From positions 1 through 21,768 of the IMG/VR virus record IMGVR_UViG_3300026512_000684: a DNA stretch of 21,768 bases; one strand, given 5' to 3'. Under the pieces are notes generated by a model. The model searched no databases and was not told where the DNA came from. It saw only the letters and a program-made list of their open reading frames with translations. Positions 5,027-13,488 of the stretch are shown here, piece after piece. Origin of the DNA: a virus. Each line of letters starts with the position of its first letter. Position 1 is the first letter of the stretch. Made by a program: the position numbers and the translations under genes.

Positions 5027-7603
5027 CTACTCAATTCCCAGCATCCTCATCAACCTTGTATTTGCTAATGATAATGTGAAGTTACTTACTTTGTTTGTAT
5101 GAGGAACGGTACTATAAGCCTTATCTGCAACGGCTTCTCTTACATTATCAGGACATACTTCTTTTTTCTTGTATTCTTCTAATTGTTTCTTAAATTCTTC
5201 TTCATCTTCTGGTTTGTTAGGAGTAAATGTTTCTTCAGATAATTTCTTGAAGTTAGAAGCAAATCCTTGAAGTTTCATAATATCTTCTTCTGGCAAATCC
5301 TCTCCTAAATGACTAAGTATATCTTTATTTAAATTCTTTGTTTTTGATAATACATCTGTTAATAATTCTACCCCTCTTAATTGATGCACTGCTTGTTCAT
5401 TCAATTTTAATGATTTCGGATCAATCAATTCATCCAGTATGTTTTTAAATTCTTTGTGCATTCCATCTACTGATTTCAATGCCAGTGCGTCATGTTCTTT
5501 TGACATATTATAGAGTGTCTCAGCAGCTAATTTCCTATCATTATCATCATATTCTTCTTTATATGATAATTTTTTACTTAGTTCTTCCAGATGCCCTCTA
5601 ATACCTTTGATTGATGTTCCTCCAGTTTCATATAATCCTAAACCTGATGCTAACGCATGTGCTGCTATAGGACTATAACTAGAAAATAGGATATCTCTTA
5701 AATAGCTTTTTGCATCTTCTGGATTCTTGGCAATATCCAATACAGTCTCTGCAAATTCACTTAATTGCTTGATTGGCCTATCTTTTAATAAGTCTCCTTT
5801 ATTTATTGCAATGGCTGAATCCCCTGATTTTGACAGTACTATATGATCTTCTTCTCTGGCATTCTTTAAATCAACCCCTTTTACTTTACGACATACATGT
5901 GATGAATTTAATGCTTCAACTAAACTGTAATTCTTATAATCTTCCTCTCCTTTTGGAGTCTTGGACTGCCATTGTATTTGATCTACTAAATGTTCAAAAA
6001 AATCATTGACATTGATATCTTCAAATGCTTTTTTGACTCTATCCCAATTTATTTTACCAGGTTTTTTCTTTTCAGCTTTTGTTTCTTCTTTTGCTTGATT
6101 GGCTGTTAATTCATCTAAGGCTTTAATTAATTCATCTTTATCACCTAGTTTAGAAGTTAAATCTTTAAAAACTTTATCAGCTTTTTCTTCATTTTCAAAT
6201 TTTAATTGTTTCTTATTAAAAGGATACCCAATATGTTCAGTCATGTTATGCAAAGTATCAAATAAATTCTTGACATGATTCATCCTTTCATTTGGTTCAC
6301 CTTTAGTTTGGGCATACAGTAAACCTGCTAAACTATTATCTACCCCTGCCGCATCCCTCAATGTTTTTAATGTGCGTAACCCTCCTTGTTCATCGGCTAT
6401 ATCATGCAATTGCAAAGCCTTTTCTATACTATCTTCTCCATTGGTTTCTATAAATTTTTTCAAACTTGTTTTCATGTTTACTAAGGCATTATTAGCTCTT
6501 GTAGGGTCAGGAGCACTATTAACCAGATTATTTAATATCCTTTCAGCATTACTATCCTTTTTTATGTGTCCTTGATATACATATTTTAATAATTGCTTTT
6601 GCAGACGTTCCTGCAACCCATCGTGCATTATCTCACGACTCTTGCTAAGAGCTTTTTCATCGATAGCTCCTACTTTTAAAGCAACACCCGATCTAGCATA
6701 TAATCCCTGTATTGTGTTCCCTCCACCTAGTGAATCATTTATAAATTTTTGAAAGTATGCACTGTCTAGGTTATTTGTGAATACAGCCATCCCTAATGAG
6801 CTTCCTTTATCTCCTAAACTATGCAATAACCCTGTAAATGTCCCTTGGTCTTTTCTAGGTGCAGAACTGAATAAGTCATCAAATACTGCTATTGGTGTTG
6901 AAGGTTGCACTCTCATTGTTTCAGCTTCTGACGTTCCTCCTCTTCCTCCTTTTAAAGCAACAGTCTGAACTGATAATAGAGAGTGCAAATCTTTATATGT
7001 AGCTCCTGATGATAATACTTTTGAAAGGCTTTTTAATTTAGACGCATCAGGAGATTTACTGTATTCTATAACACTGTCAACAAATTTGTCTGCCCATTTA
7101 TTCCAATCAACCTTCAATTGAGACGATTCATGATAAGGGGAAAATAAATATTCTGCATCTTTTGCTAATCCTTTTACAATATCTTCTCTCTTTTTCCCCT
7201 CATCTAATTTATTCATTGTGTCGATGTGCATTAATAACAAACTACTTCCTACTGCACCTGCATTAAATGATTTTCCAGCACCAGCAGGAGCATGTAAGTT
7301 CCAGGTATGTGTTCTATTTTCATGTGCTCTTGCTTTCAAAGCAGCAGGATAGTCTGCAATCAACCCCATCATTGTATCAGCCATTGAAACAGGACTACCT
7401 ATAGCTCGTTTGAAGGCTTCGGCTCTTGCATTATCTGTGCCCTCTTCTAATAAAGAGGCATTTATTAAATCCTTTGCATCCTTTGGACGTGTGATAACAT
7501 CTCCAAAACTCAATCTATCTTCTCCAGCATGAGTTGCACCCTCAAGCCGAGCTTTTAATTCTTTCAAAACCTTTAATTTCTTTTGTAATGCTTCTGTGGT
7601 CAT
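5027..7603 (-). CDS. Large AAA-type ATPase paired with a VWA protein
   Basis: 858 residues from ATG 7603, placed eight bases after AGGGAG; a GTG at 7612 abuts that site and is unlikely. A Walker A motif (APAGAGKSF) lies near residues 105-113 and a Walker B-like strand (IAVFDDLFSS) near 238-247. MAVFTNN about 30 residues later fits a sensor-1 position. The remaining ~570 residues are helical, charged and Lys/Glu-rich, with no recognised domain. The gene directly downstream of a metallopeptidase/VWA gene (22 bases) suggests a MoxR-like ATPase/VWA pair, in which ATP hydrolysis remodels or loads a partner through the VWA protein. The protein is far longer than ordinary MoxR (~330 residues), so the subfamily is uncertain. 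Confidence 0.75.
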   Translation of the reverse strand: MTTEALQKKLKVLKELKARLEGATHAGEDRLSFGDVITRPKDAKDLINASLLEEGTDNARAEAFKRAIGSPVSMADTMMGLIADYPAALKARAHENRTHTWNLHAPAGAGKSFNAGAVGSSLLLMHIDTMNKLDEGKKREDIVKGLAKDAEYLFSPYHESSQLKVDWNKWADKFVDSVIEYSKSPDASKLKSLSKVLSSGATYKDLHSLLSVQTVALKGGRGGTSEAETMRVQPSTPIAVFDDLFSSAPRKDQGTFTGLLHSLGDKGSSLGMAVFTNNLDSAYFQKFINDSLGGGNTIQGLYARSGVALKVGAIDEKALSKSREIMHDGLQERLQKQLLKYVYQGHIKKDSNAERILNNLVNSAPDPTRANNALVNMKTSLKKFIETNGEDSIEKALQLHDIADEQGGLRTLKTLRDAAGVDNSLAGLLYAQTKGEPNERMNHVKNLFDTLHNMTEHIGYPFNKKQLKFENEEKADKVFKDLTSKLGDKDELIKALDELTANQAKEETKAEKKKPGKINWDRVKKAFEDINVNDFFEHLVDQIQWQSKTPKGEEDYKNYSLVEALNSSHVCRKVKGVDLKNAREEDHIVLSKSGDSAIAINKGDLLKDRPIKQLSEFAETVLDIAKNPEDAKSYLRDILFSSYSPIAAHALASGLGLYETGGTSIKGIRGHLEELSKKLSYKEEYDDNDRKLAAETLYNMSKEHDALALKSVDGMHKEFKNILDELIDPKSLKLNEQAVHQLRGVELLTDVLSKTKNLNKDILSHLGEDLPEEDIMKLQGFASNFKKLSEETFTPNKPEDEEEFKKQLEEYKKKEVCPDNVREAVADKAYSTVPHTNKVSNFTLSLANTRLMRMLGIE

Positions 7604-7625
7604 TTTATACACTCCCTATTTATCT

Positions 7626-9935
7626 TTATTTTTTATCTGTAGGTATATGATAAACATCTATTAGTTTTTTCTTCAAATTTTCTGAAACATTAAAAGGTTT
7701 TACATTAGGGTTTCTAAAAGAGATGTATGTTATTGGAGGAAATCCAACCTTTTCTGCGTATTTTTTATATTTGTCAGTATTTATTTCTTCTGGAATCAAT
7801 TCTCCATCTGTAAATACTAACCCTACTAGCTTTCCCTGGTCCCACAATTTCTTGAGAGTTTCAACAGTTGTTTGCTCTTCTTTTCCGCCTTCTTCACTAT
7901 AATGTTTAACACCACCTCTCCGTAAAGCTTCATCTAACCTTTTTCTGTATCCTTTAAGTTTGGATAACTCATCAAAATCAAATATGTGTTCATGAAACCT
8001 TGCTGTTCCTCCAGTTTTAAACCTTTTCATGAAATCTTCTTTTGTCTCAGGTTTATTTTTATTATAGATTGCGAAATCAGCATTGGTAGATTCTGCACTT
8101 TGACTCACACCAACAAGTATTAGATTTTCTGATTTACATACTTGTGTCATTACTTCTTTAGCCATTGCTAATTCTTCATCTGAAACAGAACCTGATTCAT
8201 CAAATACAGTGAATACTACACCTTTAAAAGGAGTTTTTTCAACCGCTTGAATATCAACTCCTATTGGGGGAGGAAATTCTTCTAGATTACCTTCTGTAGC
8301 CTCTATATGAGCAGGTAATGCCCATGGTTGCCATATAGGATATAATTCTTCTTGTATCTGAGGTTGTAGTGAACTTGACATTAGTTTCAATATATTTTTG
8401 ATTGCCTTCTTTAATTTTTCACTTATTCCAGGAGGTTTTAATTCTACTCCTAAATCTGCAGATCCTGTAGGACTTGCAAAATTACCTCCTCTCCTTTTAT
8501 TTACTTCATCTAAAATATCCCTCAAATCTGATTCTTCAGACCATGCTTTCCTCTTAGGGATAGGAATATAATCATCAGGATCAAATACATCATCAGGTTC
8601 AAACCCTTTTTCCATTGGTTGCTTTCCAGTAGGTTTACCTTTTCCTTTTCCTTTCTTTTGATGTTTTCCTTCTCCTTCTTCTTTACTTTGTCCCTGACCC
8701 TGACCTTGACCTTGTCCTTGACCCTGTCCACCGCCTTCACCTTGACTTGGAGGTTCAGGAAGTAAACTATTGGTTCTATCTAATAAATCTGCCCATAAAT
8801 TTGTTAATAATATATGATCTTCACCTTTTTCAAAAGATTCCATGTTGGATTTCATAATATCAATTACATGTTCATACCTATCAAAACTATTAATAACTTT
8901 TTCCGATACTGGTATAGACCCTGCTTCCTTCAATTTTTTTAAACTTTTATCATGTTTTTCAAAAATATCTTTCATGAAATCTTTGGGGTTTCCAGCTTTA
9001 TCAAGGTTGTTTGATAATTCCTTTAACCATTTCTCATCAATTTGATCCATTATTTGTGTAACATTTTCATCAGGAATATTATATTCCTTTGCTACATTTG
9101 CCAAATGTTTCAAATATTCTTCTTTACTTGTTGGATTTCCTTTTTCTTCTTTTAATCTTGCCATCGCTTCTGCTAGTGCAGGGGACATTAAATATTGAGG
9201 TATAGTAGACCCTCTTATTCCCATTAAGTCTAAAAGGTGTTTACTATCTTCATATCCGTAACGTAATAATGTGGAGTTTATTCTGGAATCTGATAAAACG
9301 TTTCTATCGCCAGGCCCTAAATTTTTCTTTTCCTTCCCCCCTGTTGTCCATTGATTCTGATCTAAGTCTCCTGTTAAAATGTGATCCGTTTCATGTGCAA
9401 TGACAGTTGCTAATGCTTTTGCTACTTTATTTTCATTACCTTCATACTTTTTTAATAAATCTGAAAATAGATGGTCACTTACTCCTATGAAAAATACCAA
9501 CCCTCCCATGTTACTACTATACACTTTGGTTGCAAAGGCAGTATCAGGTAATTGTCTGAGTTTATCATATTGTTTCATACTCCTTTTTATTTCTTGTATT
9601 TTATCTTTATCCTGTTCGGGATCTAGGTTGTTCATAACTTGATTTAATTTCTTGAGCCTTTTATTGACGGTCTCGGGGTCAGGAAGATATAGATTTAATA
9701 TCCTATTGGTAGTAGACACACTTTCCATTGTGTTTTTCATCATTTCAGTTTCTAAATATTCTCCCAATCCGGTTTGGAAACTCAATTCTCTAAAGGTGGC
9801 TCGTCTTTCATCAAATTCTTCAACTTCTTTTTCATGGTCTTTCGGAAAATATTTTTTATACACTTCATCCTTTCTATATAAGTCAACTAGATTTGTTAAT
9901 GCTTCAGATTTTAAGTAATTTACTTTATCTCCCAT
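7626..9935 (-). CDS. Putative metallopeptidase with C-terminal VWA domain (DUF2201-like)
   Basis: 769 residues from ATG 9935, seven bases after AGGGG; the longer open frame to 10016 would overlap the upstream gene and lacks such a site. Residues 175-225 carry HETDH (181-185) and SDSRIN (215-220), the pattern of the putative metallopeptidase half of DUF2201-type proteins. A low-complexity linker (about 398-435) is made of Gly-Gln pairs then Lys/Gly. From about 572 a VWA-like domain begins, with MIDAS motif DESGS at 579-583 and a later FTDGE. VWA domains bind partners through a metal ion, and MoxR-type ATPases are their usual companions; the ATPase gene follows immediately. Whether the HETDH site cleaves anything is not known. 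Confidence 0.8.
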   Translation of the reverse strand: MGDKVNYLKSEALTNLVDLYRKDEVYKKYFPKDHEKEVEEFDERRATFRELSFQTGLGEYLETEMMKNTMESVSTTNRILNLYLPDPETVNKRLKKLNQVMNNLDPEQDKDKIQEIKRSMKQYDKLRQLPDTAFATKVYSSNMGGLVFFIGVSDHLFSDLLKKYEGNENKVAKALATVIAHETDHILTGDLDQNQWTTGGKEKKNLGPGDRNVLSDSRINSTLLRYGYEDSKHLLDLMGIRGSTIPQYLMSPALAEAMARLKEEKGNPTSKEEYLKHLANVAKEYNIPDENVTQIMDQIDEKWLKELSNNLDKAGNPKDFMKDIFEKHDKSLKKLKEAGSIPVSEKVINSFDRYEHVIDIMKSNMESFEKGEDHILLTNLWADLLDRTNSLLPEPPSQGEGGGQGQGQGQGQGQGQSKEEGEGKHQKKGKGKGKPTGKQPMEKGFEPDDVFDPDDYIPIPKRKAWSEESDLRDILDEVNKRRGGNFASPTGSADLGVELKPPGISEKLKKAIKNILKLMSSSLQPQIQEELYPIWQPWALPAHIEATEGNLEEFPPPIGVDIQAVEKTPFKGVVFTVFDESGSVSDEELAMAKEVMTQVCKSENLILVGVSQSAESTNADFAIYNKNKPETKEDFMKRFKTGGTARFHEHIFDFDELSKLKGYRKRLDEALRRGGVKHYSEEGGKEEQTTVETLKKLWDQGKLVGLVFTDGELIPEEINTDKYKKYAEKVGFPPITYISFRNPNVKPFNVSENLKKKLIDVYHIPTDKK
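8688..8735 (-). repeat. Short tandem repeat encoding a Gly-Gln linker
   Basis: About seven degenerate six-base units (CAAGGT/CAGGGT in coding sense) encode alternating Gly and Gln at residues 401-416 of the metallopeptidase/VWA protein, between its two domains. Repeat length may vary among relatives by slippage. Confidence 0.75.
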
Positions 9936-9949
9936 TTTCTTTCCCCTTT

Positions 9950-10435
9950 TTACTCTCTTAATAAGGATTGTGCTATCTCTAATTCTGTTAGATCTATGTT
10001 GTGTTTTATAGAACACAATTCAATACATAACCCACATAAAACTACAAAATATTTGATATCTTCATCAGCTTTTGTCATATCAATAGCTATCCCAGCACAA
10101 TCCCTATTTTTTTCATAAGGAATTCCATATATAACTACCTGCTTTGCAACATCAGATACAAGTCCTAAAAATTGATATAATGTTTGTAATTCGACAGGAA
10201 CCCTGTATATTCCATACCTCTCAATCAATAACATGTAATCAATATTCTTACTTAGTTCTTTCAACGTGTTTGTATCTATATCAGGATGAGTTGAGAAAGT
10301 ATACCAATCTTGAATTTTTGCTAGTTGAGGTATATTACTTAATTCCCCTTTATAAAAAGCCTTTGCTCTGGTTAGATATTTATAATTTGTTTCATAATAA
10401 TTATCAACTAGCTGTTGAAAATTGATATTAATCAT
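9950..10435 (-). CDS. Unknown 161-residue protein of the ATPase/VWA operon
   Basis: ATG 10435 follows GGAGAAGG. The product is mostly helical with a Tyr-rich N-terminus and a Cys-containing hydrophobic stretch near the C-terminus (VVLCGLCIELC, roughly residues 129-140) that is too short for a confident membrane segment. I do not recognise the family. It stops 14 bases before the metallopeptidase/VWA start, and the gene upstream ends 14 bases before its own start. A role with the ATPase/VWA pair is inferred from this spacing only. Confidence 0.8.
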   Translation of the reverse strand: MININFQQLVDNYYETNYKYLTRAKAFYKGELSNIPQLAKIQDWYTFSTHPDIDTNTLKELSKNIDYMLLIERYGIYRVPVELQTLYQFLGLVSDVAKQVVIYGIPYEKNRDCAGIAIDMTKADEDIKYFVVLCGLCIELCSIKHNIDLTELEIAQSLLRE

Positions 10436-10449
10436 TTGCCTTCTCCATA

Positions 10450-11268
10450 TTATGACTGTATCAATGTTTCTGCTCTTTCTTTTAAATCAATATTTTGAAT
10501 TTTTTCGATTATCTTGAATATATTTTTTTCTTTTGCTAATACTCTCAATACTGCTATTAATATTTTCCATTCTAGTTCTTTTGTATCCTTTCCTATTATA
10601 TACCTGAAAGGATAAATTGATGGAGCTACTTCAGAGAACATAACTGCTTTGAAGTTCAATCCAGGAATTCCTCTTATTCTTGCTGCGGAAGCTAATCCAG
10701 CAGAATCTATGGAACGTAATAATGCTTGATACCTTTGATAATTTGCCCCGTCGTGAACAAGTTTTTTTATTGCTAGATAGTACATGTATAGCCCTTCAAT
10801 GGCATCTTTGATTTGTTTTTCATCTAAAGCATATAATACAATGTCTCCAGCAGTTTTTATTAGTTCATCATACAGTGCAGGTCTCACTAGAATTATATAA
10901 TTTTTTCCTAACTGAATCTCTTCTGGAATTCCGTATAAGATTTCATTTATTTTATACCAATCATTTAGATCATCTCTTTCTACTTCAGTTTGTAATATAA
11001 TAATATTATCAGACATTTTCTCCAAAATTTTTACGGAGCCAATATCACTATCACTTAATAACAAGTCATTGTCTATTAAAGGTAATCCTTCTTGAATTTC
11101 ATCAGTTCCTTCTAAATCTGGAGTGTTTTTCAATAATTCCTCTTTATATTTTTCTATTTTAGGTACTTTGATTGCAAGGGATTTATACACACAATCTTTT
11201 ATTGTAGGTGCTTTATCATATCCTATACGATAATATGGGAATACATCTCCGATGGCTACTGTATACAT
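10450..11268 (-). CDS. Unknown 272-residue protein of the ATPase/VWA operon
   Basis: The start is taken at ATG 11268, which follows AGGAGG with six bases between; the frame extends to 11298 without a good site. The N-terminus reads MYTVAIGDVFPYYRIGYDKAP. There is no signal peptide, no membrane segment and no catalytic motif that I can name. The C-terminal third is helical and Lys/Ile-rich. It is preceded by the Lys-rich small gene and followed by the 161-residue gene, all leftward and tightly spaced. Confidence 0.8.
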   Translation of the reverse strand: MYTVAIGDVFPYYRIGYDKAPTIKDCVYKSLAIKVPKIEKYKEELLKNTPDLEGTDEIQEGLPLIDNDLLLSDSDIGSVKILEKMSDNIIILQTEVERDDLNDWYKINEILYGIPEEIQLGKNYIILVRPALYDELIKTAGDIVLYALDEKQIKDAIEGLYMYYLAIKKLVHDGANYQRYQALLRSIDSAGLASAARIRGIPGLNFKAVMFSEVAPSIYPFRYIIGKDTKELEWKILIAVLRVLAKEKNIFKIIEKIQNIDLKERAETLIQS

Positions 11269-11290
11269 TATTTTCCTCCTATATGATTTG

Positions 11291-11548
11291 TTATACACCT
11301 AGTCTACATGCCATTTCTTCTTTGGCTTGTTTTATTTGTTCTTCTCTTTTTTTCTTTGAAACTTGTAACTCTTCTTTTGGTTTTTCTTTTTTCTTCTTTT
11401 TCTTTGTTTCTTTTGTTTCCATTCCTTTAGGGTATTCATGTAAATGAGGCTCTACAAATGTCGTTCCTTTTTTGGTTACTCTTAATGTCCCTTTAACCAT
11501 CTTTTTTGTGCGAGGATTTAACCAAGGATTTTTCTTTCTTTTTGCCAT
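11291..11548 (-). CDS. Lys-rich 85-residue protein, first gene of the leftward block
   Basis: ATG 11548 with GAGAGG nine bases upstream. The first 45 residues are basic and include NPWLNPRTKK; residues 46-75 are a run of Lys and Glu that could form a charged helix or coiled coil. There is a single Cys near the C-terminus. A nucleic-acid-binding or assembly role would suit the composition but cannot be assigned. It ends 22 bases before the next gene. Confidence 0.7.
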   Translation of the reverse strand: MAKRKKNPWLNPRTKKMVKGTLRVTKKGTTFVEPHLHEYPKGMETKETKKKKKKEKPKEELQVSKKKREEQIKQAKEEMACRLGV

Positions 11549-11670
11549 GATATTATACCTCTCTTGTTGTCTTTCTAATCTTTAGTTATTTATTTTCATA
11601 TGTTTTATGAATTCATTTCAATATTTTCTATATTTTTGTCATACAAAGAATATGATTTCAGGAGGTTCAT

Positions 11671-11919
11671 ATGAAAAAAATTATCATTATTATAAATGGA
11701 ACGGCAGAATTACATGTGTTGTTAAAAGAGGAATCTTCAGTGTTGGAAGAACAAGAATTTTCTTCTCCAGAAGATTTTGAATATTTTTTACAGGAACGTC
11801 TCATTGATATATCTTCTACAGTTTTATACTTTGTACTCAATCAATTATTAAAACTATTGACTGATTTAAAATCAAACCCTGAAATTGATAATATCAAGGT
11901 TAAAATTGTATCAGTTTGA
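11671..11919 (+). CDS. Unknown 82-residue acidic protein
   Basis: ATG 11671 lies about four bases after AGGAGG. The N-terminus is a hydrophobic beta-like strand (KKIIIIINGTAEL) followed by a Glu-rich middle and a Leu-rich helix near residues 50-68. The family is not recognised. It ends 13 bases before the ADP-ribosylglycohydrolase start, so the two are probably co-transcribed. It is divergent from the leftward block across a 122-base AT-rich gap in which I found no well-spaced promoter. Confidence 0.75.
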   Translation: MKKIIIIINGTAELHVLLKEESSVLEEQEFSSPEDFEYFLQERLIDISSTVLYFVLNQLLKLLTDLKSNPEIDNIKVKIVSV

Positions 11920-11932
11920 TAGGAGGTTTGAC

Positions 11933-12856
11933 ATGAATCGTCGTGCAAAAGATAAGATGTTAGGTGCAATCATAGGAACGTTTGTAGGGGATGCTTTAGG
12001 TGCGGTTACTGAGTTTGTCAGACCTCAATCTATTGATGAAAAGGTAGTCTATTATAGAACCCCTTATGTCCATCAAATTCCTAATGGATGTTTTACGGAT
12101 GATGGAGAATTGACCCTTGCAACAATGGCTTCTATTATAAATAGAAAAGAATTTGATAAGCATCATGTTGCATCTGAATATGTAAAGTGGCTGTTTGAAG
12201 GAAAATATACGACTCTTGGCCTTCCATTTGATGTAGGAATAACTACTAGTCAGGCAATAGGGTATTATAAATCTACAGGAACCTTTATAAATAGGTACCA
12301 AAAGTATTCTGCTGGGAATGGAGGTATTGTTAGATTAGCTCCCATACTTGTTTTTTATGCTAGTGATCCTGAGACCTGTTTGAAATCTGCCATTGAGTGT
12401 TGTAAAATTACTCATATCCATCCAGATTGTGTTGATTGTGTCAAGGTGTTATATTCAGTGGTATTAGGTAATTTTTATGATATGTATGATAAGTCCTCAT
12501 TTATTCCTTATAAACCTTTTGATGATAGATGGCATAGAAAAGAATTTAAAAATAAAGATATATATGATATGTATATAGGCAAACTAACCAAGTATAATGA
12601 TAAAAGATTCCCTTCCCCTTATGTTGTTGAAGGGTTGGCAATTGCATTACATTGTTTCAGAAAATATGATAATTTTCATGATGGTTTAGTTGATATTGTG
12701 AATAGAGGAGGTGATGCAGATTCTGTTGGAGCATTGTATGGAATGATTGCTGGTTCCTATTATGGGATTACAGGCATACCTAAGAAATTGATCACAGGAC
12801 TTTATAAGTATAAAATGGTATTGAAATTAGCTAACCGGTTAATCAATTTGGCGTAG
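11933..12856 (+). CDS. ADP-ribosylglycohydrolase (DraG family)
   Basis: 307 residues from ATG 11933, six bases after AGGAGG; the longer frame overlaps the gene before it. Family signatures are in order: GAIIGTFVGDALGAVTE (11-27), FTDDGELTLA (54-63) with the metal-binding T-D-D, GNGGIVRLAPI (128-138), ITHIHPDC (159-166), and GGDADSVGALYGMIAGS (259-275) with the second metal-binding Asp pair. DraG enzymes use two divalent metal ions to remove ADP-ribose from proteins or other acceptors, or to hydrolyse related ADP-ribosyl compounds. All metal ligands look intact. In a phage this could reverse host or toxin ADP-ribosylation, or handle ADP-ribose products of NAD-consuming defence; neither is shown by the sequence. 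Confidence 0.92.
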   Translation: MNRRAKDKMLGAIIGTFVGDALGAVTEFVRPQSIDEKVVYYRTPYVHQIPNGCFTDDGELTLATMASIINRKEFDKHHVASEYVKWLFEGKYTTLGLPFDVGITTSQAIGYYKSTGTFINRYQKYSAGNGGIVRLAPILVFYASDPETCLKSAIECCKITHIHPDCVDCVKVLYSVVLGNFYDMYDKSSFIPYKPFDDRWHRKEFKNKDIYDMYIGKLTKYNDKRFPSPYVVEGLAIALHCFRKYDNFHDGLVDIVNRGGDADSVGALYGMIAGSYYGITGIPKKLITGLYKYKMVLKLANRLINLA

Positions 12857-13005
12857 TTACTTTTCTATTCAACTTCATTGAATGACTTGTTTATCATAAA
12901 ATATCTCAAGTTTTTTGATATCCCATCTTTCCTTACAGGTTCCTATGATGTTTTCTACCTAAAAAATCTTTGTAGGTTTGAATTTAATAAATTACTTTTC
13001 AGGTG

Positions 13006-13040
13006 AAAGGAGGACTGGTTTGGTTGATGTCCTCCTTTTG
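13006..13040. terminator. Hairpin between convergent genes, likely terminator in both directions
   Basis: Perfect 10-base stem AAAGGAGGAC (13006-13015) / GTCCTCCTTT (13029-13038), 13-base loop. It lies in a 233-base gap between the rightward glycohydrolase gene and the leftward gene ending at 13090. T-tracts are short on both sides, so efficiency is uncertain. The left arm resembles a ribosome binding site, but no suitable start follows it. Confidence 0.6.
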
Positions 13041-13089
13041 AAAGGTGTGAAGGCAACTGGTTGACAAGGTGAGGTTTTATGAAGTGATA

Positions 13090-13407
13090 CTAGATGAAGT
13101 TATATACACAATGAGGATTCATATTTTTGTTGCAGTCTGTTTTGATTTCTTGTAACCTTGTATCAATAGAAGTCAAGCAATGATGATTATACAGTTCACA
13201 TCCTTTTTTTGCTTGTTTAATTATTTTTTTGACTATAGATTTTATGTGTGCCTTAGTGAGGAAAGGAAACAATTTCTTCTCTGTTATGTACATATATGAT
13301 AATCCTCTATGACACTGTGCCTTAATGATTATTGTATTTTTTCCAAGAAATTCAACATCAATACTGAATGAACAGTTTGTCATTGTGTCAAAAGGTGTAT
13401 TTCTCAT
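13090..13407 (-). CDS. Unknown 105-residue protein, leftward orphan
   Basis: ATG 13407 lies five bases after AGGAGG, which argues for a real gene although it is isolated on this strand. The N-terminal half is beta-rich (FSIDVEFLGKNTIIIKAQC) and the middle has a basic helix (KSIVKKIIKQAKKG). There are five Cys residues. No family is recognised and no helix-turn-helix is obvious. It diverges from the exonuclease gene, with a palindrome and overlapping promoter-like elements between them. Confidence 0.7.
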   Translation of the reverse strand: MRNTPFDTMTNCSFSIDVEFLGKNTIIIKAQCHRGLSYMYITEKKLFPFLTKAHIKSIVKKIIKQAKKGCELYNHHCLTSIDTRLQEIKTDCNKNMNPHCVYNFI

Positions 13408-13422
13408 ATTTTCCTCCTTTTA

Positions 13423-13451
13423 TTGTTTGACTGTTTGCTTGTTTGTATAAT
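13423..13451 (+). promoter_or_regulatory. Promoter of the exonuclease gene
   Basis: TTGTTT (13423-13428), 17 bases, perfect TATAAT (13446-13451), 37 bases before the exonuclease ATG. The -10 overlaps the left arm of the 13447-13467 palindrome, so binding there would block it. Confidence 0.55.
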
Positions 13452-13467
13452 AGAAGGTTTCTATTAT
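13447..13467. promoter_or_regulatory. Perfect palindrome in the divergent promoter, candidate operator
   Basis: ATAATAGAA (13447-13455), GGT, TTCTATTAT (13459-13467). It overlaps the rightward -10 and the leftward -10. It could also form a weak hairpin in the exonuclease leader. A repressor dimer site is the simpler reading. Confidence 0.45.
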
Positions 13468-13474
13468 TTAACAA
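13447..13474 (-). promoter_or_regulatory. Possible leftward promoter of the 105-residue gene
   Basis: Read leftward, TTGTTA (13474-13469), 16 bases, TATTAT (13452-13447). It lies about 40 bases before the leftward start and overlaps the rightward promoter and the palindrome, so the two directions would compete. Confidence 0.35.
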
Positions 13475-13488
13475 AAAGGAGATTTTAT

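Noticed and set aside
8522-8740. Leftward Lys-rich open frame inside the VWA protein gene
   Set aside because: It is a shifted reading of the low-complexity linker DNA, fully inside a well-supported gene, with no ribosome site of its own.
11549-11670. Bidirectional promoter between the leftward block and the 11671 gene
   Set aside because: Such promoters are expected here, but I could not find a -35/-10 pair with good spacing on either strand; a TATAAT beside the leftward start has no matching -35.
11996-12301. Leftward open frame inside the ADP-ribosylglycohydrolase gene
   Set aside because: Antisense shadow of a gene with all family motifs.
13061-13090. TTGACA followed 18 bases later by TGATAC
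   Set aside because: Poor -10 match, and the transcript would run antisense to the 105-residue gene; not strong enough to call a promoter.
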